In this document: positions 1 to 4,980 of the stretch, one piece after another | Position numbering within the stretch: the stretch's first letter is position 1 | Layout of the letters: every line of letters begins with the position of its first letter | Program-made: the position numbers and the translations under genes | The notes under the pieces: model-generated | What the model was told of the DNA's origin: nothing | Database searches by the model: none | The model's input: only the letters and a program-made list of their open reading frames with translations | Source: G020354085 sp964482055 | GTDB lineage: Bacteria > Pseudomonadota > Gammaproteobacteria > Acidiferrobacterales > Sulfurifustaceae | Reading direction: 5' to 3' | Assembly: GCA_964482055.1 (NCBI GenBank) | Contig: CAYZVX010000097.1 | Span: 1-8,446, forward strand | DNA length: 8,446 nucleotides

Positions 1-1343
1 CGCGCGACGCGCCCTATTTCGGCTTCGAGATCCCGGACGCGCCCGGCAAGTACTTCTACGTGTGGCTGGACGCGCCCATCGGCTACATGGCGAGCTTTCA
101 GAACCTGTGCGCGCGCAAGGACCTTAAGTTCGACGACTTCTGGGGCAAGGACGCGCAGACCGAGCTCTACCACTTCATCGGCAAGGATATCCTGTATTTT
201 CACGCGCTGTTCTGGCCGGCGATGCTCGAGGGCGCCGGCTACCGCAAGCCCACGGCCATCTTCGCGCATGGGTTTCTCACGGTGAACGGCCACAAGATGT
301 CCAAATCGCGCGGCACCTTCATCAACGCGCGCACCTACCTCAATCACCTTCGCCCCGAGTACCTGCGCTACTACTTCGCCGGCAAGCTCGGGCCGCGCGT
401 CGAGGACCTCGACCTCAACCTCGAGGACTTCGTGGCGCGCATCAACTCGAACCTGGTCGGCAAGTACGTCAATATCGCGTCGCGCTCGGCCAACTTCATC
501 ACGCAGCACTTCGGCGGCCGGCTCGGCGCGCGCCTCGAACAGGACGCGCTCGTGCAGGAGGTGCAGCGCGCCGCCAACCCGATCGGCGCCCATTACGAGA
601 ACCGCGAGTTCGCCGAAGCCGTGCGCGTCATCATGGGGCTCGCCGACAAGGTCAACGAGTACGTCGACCAGGAAAAGCCGTGGGTGATCGCCAAGGACCC
701 GGCCAGCAGGGACCGGCTGCAGCGTGTCTGCACGACGAGCCTGAATCTGTTCCGCCTCCTCACGCTCTACCTCAAACCGATCCTGCCGGAGCTGGCGCAG
801 AAGGTCGAAGCGTTCCTCAACATCGAGCCGCTCGCCTGGGCCGATGCGCAGACGCTGCTCACCAGCCACACGATCAACCCGTATCAGCACCTCGCCGCCC
901 GCATCGACCCGAAGCAGATCGATGCCATGCTCAACGAGTCCAAAGAGGGTCTTAAGATGACCACCGCAAGCCAACCCGCCACGACCGCCGGTCCGGCCCA
1001 GGAACCGATCAAACCCGAGATCTCGATCGACGATTTCGCCAAGATCGACCTGCGCATTGCGCGCATTATTGCGGCCTCATACGTCGAGGGCGCCGACAAG
1101 CTGCTGCAGCTCACGGTCGATGTGGGCGAAGGCCGCACGCGCACCATCTTTGCCGGCATCCGCTCGGCCTACGACCCGAAAAGCCTGGAAGGCCGGCTCA
1201 CCGTGGTGGTCGCCAACCTCGCGCCGCGCAAGATGAAGTTCGGCGTGTCCGAAGGCATGGTGCTGGCCGCCGGCCCCGGCGGCAAGGAGCTGTGGATCCT
1301 CGCGCCGGACGCCGGCGCGCAGCCCGGCATGCGCGTAAAGTAA
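1..1343 (+). CDS. metG: Methionyl-tRNA synthetase, 3' portion (5' end outside window)
   Basis: Charges tRNA-Met with methionine in the cytoplasm. The reading frame is open from base 3, so the gene begins before the window; 446 residues are visible, and roughly 230-250 N-terminal residues (HIGH motif, zinc-binding domain) are missing compared with the usual size of about 680. The fragment opens with RDAPYFGFEIPDAPGKYFY and WLDAPIGYM, the conserved second half of the catalytic core. The KMSKS loop is at 294-308 (residues 98-102). The helical anticodon-binding domain follows, with the EKPW motif ending at W227. From about residue 340 to the end is the EMAPII/Trbp111-like OB-fold tRNA-binding domain (DLRIARI, NLAPRKMKFGVSEGM), joined by an Ala/Thr/Pro-rich linker. 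This domain marks the dimeric, long form of the enzyme. The stop is TAA at 1341-1343. A GTG at 60 is internal and not the start. Identification is very secure. Confidence 0.97.
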   Translation, partial: RDAPYFGFEIPDAPGKYFYVWLDAPIGYMASFQNLCARKDLKFDDFWGKDAQTELYHFIGKDILYFHALFWPAMLEGAGYRKPTAIFAHGFLTVNGHKMSKSRGTFINARTYLNHLRPEYLRYYFAGKLGPRVEDLDLNLEDFVARINSNLVGKYVNIASRSANFITQHFGGRLGARLEQDALVQEVQRAANPIGAHYENREFAEAVRVIMGLADKVNEYVDQEKPWVIAKDPASRDRLQRVCTTSLNLFRLLTLYLKPILPELAQKVEAFLNIEPLAWADAQTLLTSHTINPYQHLAARIDPKQIDAMLNESKEGLKMTTASQPATTAGPAQEPIKPEISIDDFAKIDLRIARIIAASYVEGADKLLQLTVDVGEGRTRTIFAGIRSAYDPKSLEGRLTVVVANLAPRKMKFGVSEGMVLAAGPGGKELWILAPDAGAQPGMRVK

Positions 1344-1364
1344 CCGCGCGGTCAGTTCGCGCGG
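1344..1364. terminator. Hairpin between convergent metG and GGDEF/EAL gene
   Basis: A perfect 7-bp stem (CCGCGCG / CGCGCGG) with a 7-base loop starts directly after the metG TAA. The loop holds the TGA stop (complement of 1352-1354) of the minus-strand gene. There is no T-tract on either side, so it is not a classical intrinsic terminator. It could still slow polymerase or protect both 3' ends. Confidence 0.4.
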
Positions 1365-3514
1365 CGGCTGCGCGCCTGGCCCCAGGCGCAGCGCCCCAGC
1401 CAATCCTCCAGCTCGCGCGCCGGCAGGGCCGGGCTGATGTAGTAACCCTGGGCGAGATCGCAACCCAGCACGCTCAGCACCGTGTAGGCGTCCTCGCCCT
1501 CCACGCCTTCGGCGGTCACGGTGAGCCCGAGGTTGTGCGCAAGATCGATGGTCGAACGCACGATGATGGCGTCGTCGTCATTGGCGTGCATGTCGGTGAC
1601 GAACGACCGGTCGATCTTGAGCTCGGATACCGGCATGCGCTTCAAGTGGCTCAAGGAGGAATAGCCCGTCCCGAAGTCGTCGATCGAAAGCCGCACGCCC
1701 ATCTGGCGCAGCCGCCGCAGCGCCTCCAGGGCGCGCTGCGAGTCCGCCATCACCGCGCTCTCGGTGATCTCCAGTACGATGGCCTGTGGATCGATCCCGG
1801 CATTCATGAGCAGCGCGCCGACCACACCCGGAAACTGCGCGTCGTGCAGGTTGCGCATCGACAGGTTGACCGAAACCGACAGGTCGCGACCCGCCGCCTG
1901 CCAGTCCCGGCACTGGCGCACGGCCTCGCCCAGCACCCAGGCCGTGATCGGGCGGATCAGGCCGGTCTGCTCGGCCAGCGCAATGTACTCCTCAGGCAGG
2001 ATCAGCCCGCGGCTCGGGTGCTGCCAGCGCACCAGCGCCTCGACCGCCCGCACCGTCCCCGAGGCCAGGTGCACCTTGGGCTGGAAATGCAGCTCGAGCT
2101 CGCCGCGGTCAAGGGCGCCGCGCAGCTCGGCGAGAAACGCGAGCCGCCCCGGACTGTGGTGGTCCTCCTCGCTATCGTACAGCGCATAGCCGCTGCCATT
2201 GCGCTTGGCCACGTACATCGCCACGTCCGCGCGCTGCATGAGCTGGGCGGCACGCTCGCCGTGCTCGGGATAAAGCGCGATACCGATACTGGCGCCGATC
2301 ACGAAGCTTTGATCTTCGAGCGTGACCGGCTCCTCGAGCAGGTGCAGGAGCTTCGCCGCGATACGCATCGCCTCGCGCACGCTCGCGCCTGGCAACAGGA
2401 TGGCGAACTCATCCCCGCCCAGTCGCGCCACGGTATCCGACTCGCGCAGCCCGTGGTCGAGCCGTGCGGCCACCTCGCGCAACACCGCGTCGCCGACGTC
2501 ATGCCCCAAGGTATCGTTGATCTCCTTGAACCTGTCGAGATCGACGATCACGCAGGCGAAGCGCCCGGCGCTGCGCGCCGCCGCCACGATCGCCTGCTCG
2601 AGGCGGTCGGTGAACAGCGCCCGGTTTGGCAGCCCCGAAAGGCTGTCGTGCAGCGCCATGTGCTCGAGCTCGCGGTTGGCGGCCTCGAGCTCCGCGGTGC
2701 GCGCCATCACCCGTTCCTCGAGGGTGCGGTTGACGTCCTGCACGGCGCGCAGCGCCCCGTCCTTCTCCGCCAGCGTGCGGTCGAGCTTGCCCATCATGTC
2801 ATTGAACGATTCCGCCAGCGCGCCCAGCTCATCACCGGCCTCCACGCGCACCGGGCAATCGAGCCGTCCGGCCGCCACGCGCCGCGCACTGGCGGTGAGC
2901 TCCTGGATCGGGCGCAGGACGTACCAGCGAAAGACGAGGTAAATCGCAACGCTCAGAAACAGGATCACCAAAAGGTCGCCGACCAGCCACTTGGCCATCT
3001 CCGCGCGCCCGAGTCGCTCGGTGTCTTCGGTGTCGATGCCGAACTGTACCGTGCCGACGGCGTCCTGTCCGACCACGATCGGGAAGCGCATCGTGACCAT
3101 GCCGGGCTGGGCGTCGAGTGCCTCGACGACGCGCTGCACGGCGTGACTGCCCGCGTCCTGCGCCGCCTGGGCGACGCGTTTGTGGCCATAGTCGAGGTAG
3201 GAGGTGAGGCTGCGCCCCTGCCGGTCCAGGACCACGCCGTAGACCACGTCTTTGATGCGCGTGGCGTTGCGCATGTAGTCGTCGAGCAGGATGAAATCGA
3301 AATTGTGCAGCGCCTCGGGCGCGATCCGCGCCACGAAGCTTCCCAGCACCTGGCCCTTGGCCTCGAGGTGCGCGCGCAGAAGCTCGCGCTGGGAAGCGTA
3401 GTTGATTACGGCGACGATCGTGAGCGTGACGGCCAGCACCGCCATGGTGAGCACCACGAACTTGGTGCCGAGGCTGGCGTGCCAGCGACCGATGAGGGAG
3501 GACAGCTGTCTCAT
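1352..3514 (-). CDS. Membrane-anchored HAMP-GGDEF-EAL protein (cyclic-di-GMP cyclase/phosphodiesterase)
   Basis: 720 residues. It should make and/or degrade cyclic-di-GMP at the inner membrane. Domains in order: transmembrane segment 19-40; periplasmic sensor about 41-175, whose pattern (VVYGVVLDRQGRSL, then MRFPIVVGQDAVGTVQFGID) resembles a single-Cache/PDC fold; transmembrane segment about 176-199; HAMP about 197-250; predicted coiled coil about 245-285; GGDEF domain 286-446; EAL domain about 455-708. The cyclase A-site is canonical (GGDEF, 366-370), and the product-inhibition RxxD (RESD, 357-360) sits exactly five residues before it. In the EAL domain the metal and catalytic residues are present: E492 (EAL), N550, E582, D612-D613 (DDFGTGYSS), K633, E669/E672 and Q689. 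Both activities are therefore possible. The frame continues upstream of 3514, but that part overlaps the PhnD-like gene in another frame. ATG 3514 lies 14 bases after the TGA of that gene, with only a weak ribosome site (AAGG two bases away), suggesting translational coupling. The ligand is unknown. Confidence 0.94.
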   Translation of the reverse strand: MRQLSSLIGRWHASLGTKFVVLTMAVLAVTLTIVAVINYASQRELLRAHLEAKGQVLGSFVARIAPEALHNFDFILLDDYMRNATRIKDVVYGVVLDRQGRSLTSYLDYGHKRVAQAAQDAGSHAVQRVVEALDAQPGMVTMRFPIVVGQDAVGTVQFGIDTEDTERLGRAEMAKWLVGDLLVILFLSVAIYLVFRWYVLRPIQELTASARRVAAGRLDCPVRVEAGDELGALAESFNDMMGKLDRTLAEKDGALRAVQDVNRTLEERVMARTAELEAANRELEHMALHDSLSGLPNRALFTDRLEQAIVAAARSAGRFACVIVDLDRFKEINDTLGHDVGDAVLREVAARLDHGLRESDTVARLGGDEFAILLPGASVREAMRIAAKLLHLLEEPVTLEDQSFVIGASIGIALYPEHGERAAQLMQRADVAMYVAKRNGSGYALYDSEEDHHSPGRLAFLAELRGALDRGELELHFQPKVHLASGTVRAVEALVRWQHPSRGLILPEEYIALAEQTGLIRPITAWVLGEAVRQCRDWQAAGRDLSVSVNLSMRNLHDAQFPGVVGALLMNAGIDPQAIVLEITESAVMADSQRALEALRRLRQMGVRLSIDDFGTGYSSLSHLKRMPVSELKIDRSFVTDMHANDDDAIIVRSTIDLAHNLGLTVTAEGVEGEDAYTVLSVLGCDLAQGYYISPALPARELEDWLGRCAWGQARSRRAN

Positions 3515-3528
3515 GGCCTTCGCGTTTG

Positions 3529-4410
3529 TCAGTATTTTTCGCCGAACACCGTCTCGACGATGCGGCGATGCGGATCGAAGTCGCCGTCGGACGCCGCGAC
3601 CAGGCCGGTCAGCTTCGCCTGCTTGAGGATGGCGCGGCCCTCGGGCGTGGCGCGCAACTCCAGCAGCACCGTGCGGATGCGCTCGGCGAGCTTTGCGTCC
3701 AGGTCGCCGCGCACGGCCCACGGCAGGTGCGCGAGCCGCTCGCCTACGGCAATGAGCTTCATCCGGCCCGGGTCGATTCTCTCGCGCACCGCCGGCAGAT
3801 CGCCGACCCGGTCGCCCACCCCCGCCGCGTCGGCCTGGCCGTAGTACACGGCGAGATGCGCGTTGGGCGGGTTGTTGGCGAACTTCTCCTGGTAGTCGCC
3901 CGGCTTGAGCCCCGCACGGCGCAACAGGTAGGTCGCCACGATATACGACTGCATCGCCGAACGGTCGCCACCGAAGATGGCGGTTCTGCCCTTCAAGTCG
4001 GCAAGCGTGCGGATATCGCCGTCGGCGCGCACCGAGATCGCGCCGGCGATGGTCGACTCGCCGAACTCCTCGTTCATGAGGATGACCCGGTAGCCGAAAT
4101 CGCGGTGCGAGCGCAGGTAGTGATACTGGTTGTAATGCACGAGGTCGTAACGCCGATCGACCACGCCCTGCCAGAAGGCATCGAAGTCGCTGCTGGTGTC
4201 GATCACCACGGTACGGCCGAGGCGCTCGCCGAGATGGCGCGCGAGCGGCGTGAACGACTCGATGGTGAGCGGAAAGTTGTAGCGGGGGAAAACACCGAGG
4301 ACGAGGGGCGGCTCCTGTGCGCCCGCCTGCGGTACGAGCCCGGCAAGAGCCAGAAAGGCGCAAACCAGGGTAGCGCACCCGCGCCACCGACGTGAATCGA
4401 TTTCCCGCAT
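3529..4410 (-). CDS. PhnD-like periplasmic substrate-binding protein (phosphate/phosphite/phosphonate-type)
   Basis: 293 residues, a usual length for COG3221/PhnD-like type 2 periplasmic binding proteins. Residues 1-32 form a Sec signal peptide: basic start, hydrophobic CATLVCAFLALAGLV, then AGA before likely cleavage near 31-32. Family features: LVLGVFPRYN at the first strand (about 36-45), PLARHLGERLGR (55-66), VHYNQYHYL (91-99), the LADLKGRTAIFGGDRSA turn (136-152), YLLRRAGLKPGDY (161-173) and GQADAAGVGD (191-200). Family phosphonate binders usually carry an STSG-type anion-binding turn near 147-152; here it reads GGDRSAM, so the ligand may not be a phosphonate. A longer frame reaches 4572, but ATG 4410 is preferred: it starts the signal peptide and has AAGGGG six bases upstream. 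It is first in an apparent operon with the GGDEF/EAL gene, and no transporter permease or ATPase is adjacent. It probably acts as a sensor partner rather than an importer subunit (inference). Confidence 0.9.
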   Translation of the reverse strand: MREIDSRRWRGCATLVCAFLALAGLVPQAGAQEPPLVLGVFPRYNFPLTIESFTPLARHLGERLGRTVVIDTSSDFDAFWQGVVDRRYDLVHYNQYHYLRSHRDFGYRVILMNEEFGESTIAGAISVRADGDIRTLADLKGRTAIFGGDRSAMQSYIVATYLLRRAGLKPGDYQEKFANNPPNAHLAVYYGQADAAGVGDRVGDLPAVRERIDPGRMKLIAVGERLAHLPWAVRGDLDAKLAERIRTVLLELRATPEGRAILKQAKLTGLVAASDGDFDPHRRIVETVFGEKY

Positions 4411-4416
4411 ACAGAA

Positions 4417-4422
4417 CCCCTT
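4417..4422 (-). promoter_or_regulatory. Ribosome binding site of the PhnD-like gene
   Basis: On the minus strand AAGGGG lies six bases before ATG 4410. It decides this start over in-frame starts further upstream, which would add a non-signal-like extension of 54 residues. Confidence 0.7.
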
Positions 4423-4471
4423 ACAATGACCGATCAGCAGCCCTGCGCCACCTCCAACTACCCGGACGCGC

Positions 4472-4492
4472 GCCGAAGCCTCTTGCTTCAGC
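4472..4492 (-). repeat. Hairpin in the 5' leader of the PhnD-like gene
   Basis: On the minus strand, GCTGAAGC and GCTTCGGC form an 8-bp stem with one G-U pair and a 5-base loop (AAGAG). It lies about 62 bases before the start codon, inside the leader that the putative sigma-54 promoter would transcribe. It has no T-tract, so it is more likely an mRNA-stability or regulatory hairpin than a terminator. Confidence 0.45.
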
Positions 4493-4553
4493 GGACTGCC
4501 AATCGCTGAGGTTCCATCCCTGGCCGCTACCGCGACACGATCGCGTGCAGGCC

Positions 4554-4588
4554 GGTCCTGGCGGAAACGCAAGGGTTATGCCAGGACC
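4554..4588. repeat. 9-bp perfect inverted repeat flanking the putative sigma-54 promoter
   Basis: GGTCCTGGC (4554-4562) and GCCAGGACC (4580-4588) are exact reverse complements separated by 17 bases. One arm overlaps the -24 element and the other overlaps the predicted transcription start of the minus-strand promoter at 4568-4583. The core CCAGGACC appears again at 4734-4741, and also once in coding sequence near 3224. It could be an operator pair or an RNA hairpin. Confidence 0.5.
4568..4583 (-). promoter_or_regulatory. Putative sigma-54 (RpoN) -24/-12 promoter for the PhnD-like/GGDEF-EAL operon
   Basis: The minus strand reads TGGCATAACCCTTGCG. It matches the TGGCA and TTGC blocks of the known RpoN consensus, with the required ten bases between the GG and GC dinucleotides. 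The mismatches are at the less conserved positions after TGGCA and at the last base. The predicted start is near 4557, giving a leader of about 147 bases before ATG 4410. No activator binding site was identified, so this rests on motif match and position only. Confidence 0.45.
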
Positions 4589-4726
4589 AGGCGAGGGGGC
4601 GTGACGGGATCTCCTTGCGACTCAGCTTCGTTGCATTGCGTTTTCAGCTTAGCCGAATAACGACGGCCGACAACGTGGCCGCCCCCAGCGAATTACACGC
4701 GCAGTTATCGCCAGGCCTTTGTCGGG

Positions 4727-4753
4727 CGGCTGACCAGGACCGAGCGTCAGCCG
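4727..4753. repeat. 8-bp perfect inverted repeat in the intergenic region
   Basis: CGGCTGAC (4727-4734) and GTCAGCCG (4746-4753) pair perfectly around an 11-base loop. It lies about 145-170 bases upstream of the putative sigma-54 promoter, a usual distance for an enhancer site, but no known regulator site is recognised. Confidence 0.4.
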
Positions 4754-4782
4754 GCCCCGTTGCGCGCTGCGCCACCCGCCTA

Positions 4783-4801
4783 CGGCCGGCAAATCCGGCC
4801 G
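4783..4801. repeat. 7-bp GC-only hairpin in the intergenic region
   Basis: CGGCCGG (4783-4789) and CCGGCCG (4795-4801) flank a CAAAT loop. No T-tract follows. In such G+C-rich DNA a stem of this composition may be fortuitous. Confidence 0.35.
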
Positions 4802-4965
4802 CGTACGCCGAGTCCGCACCCGCAGGTCTTGACAGTCCGCCGTTGGTCTCGGCGGCCTTGGTCGGACCGCGCGCCCTTTGCAGGTGGTGCCGCGCATGGC
4901 TTCGGCGTAGAGTACCGCGCGCCCGATCGACCGCCGGTTTCGGCTGGCTGGGCGGCTATTGGCGC

Positions 4966-4974
4966 AGGTAGGGA
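4966..4974 (+). promoter_or_regulatory. Ribosome binding site of the membrane spermidine-synthase-like gene
   Basis: AGGTAGGGA ends six bases before ATG 4981. This spacing favours ATG 4981 over the in-frame TTG at 4975, which would directly abut the site. Confidence 0.6.
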
Positions 4975-4980
4975 TTGGCG

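Larger units (their letters stand above)
4411..4980. other. Gene-free divergent intergenic region
   Basis: About 570 bases separate the minus-strand PhnD-like gene from the plus-strand membrane protein. Open frames exist on both strands (for example 4615-4971 plus and 4649-4990 minus), but their translations are Arg/Ala/Pro-rich, show no recognisable motif and overlap one another. I see no protein gene, tRNA or riboswitch that I can name. The region holds at least four inverted repeats (listed separately) and one sigma-54-like promoter. A perfect TTGACA at 4829-4834 faces the membrane-protein gene but has no recognisable -10 box at 16-18 bases. Confidence 0.7.

Noticed and set aside
1292..3844. 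850-codon open frame on the plus strand, antisense to the GGDEF/EAL gene
   Set aside because: The translation is His/Arg/Gln/Ala-rich without any domain motif, and it overlaps metG, the GGDEF/EAL gene and the PhnD-like gene. It is a typical phase shadow of high-GC coding DNA.
3515..4387. Upstream extension of the GGDEF/EAL frame to a 1011-residue protein
   Set aside because: The extra 291 residues are Arg/Ala/Gly-rich and lie over the PhnD-like gene in another frame. ATG 3514 begins a convincing signal-anchor protein.
4411..4572. N-terminal extension of the PhnD-like protein from 4572
   Set aside because: It would bury the signal peptide behind 54 unmotivated residues and would start near the predicted promoter start site. 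ATG 4410 has its own ribosome site.
4411..4600. c-di-GMP (GEMM) or cobalamin riboswitch in the leader of the PhnD-like/GGDEF-EAL operon
   Set aside because: The hairpins present do not carry the conserved loop and junction sequences I would expect for either class.
4829..4857. TTGACA as a sigma-70 promoter for the membrane-protein gene
   Set aside because: The hexamer is perfect, but at 16-18 bases downstream there is only G+C-rich sequence with no -10 match.
4950..4966. Second sigma-54-like GG-N10-GC match on the plus strand just before the membrane-protein gene
   Set aside because: It matches little of the consensus beyond the dinucleotides, which are common in GC-rich DNA, and it lies too close to the ribosome site to leave a leader.
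4615..4971. 118-codon plus-strand frame in the intergenic region
   Set aside because: No similarity to anything recognised, no convincing ribosome site, and it overlaps an equally featureless minus-strand frame at 4649-4990.
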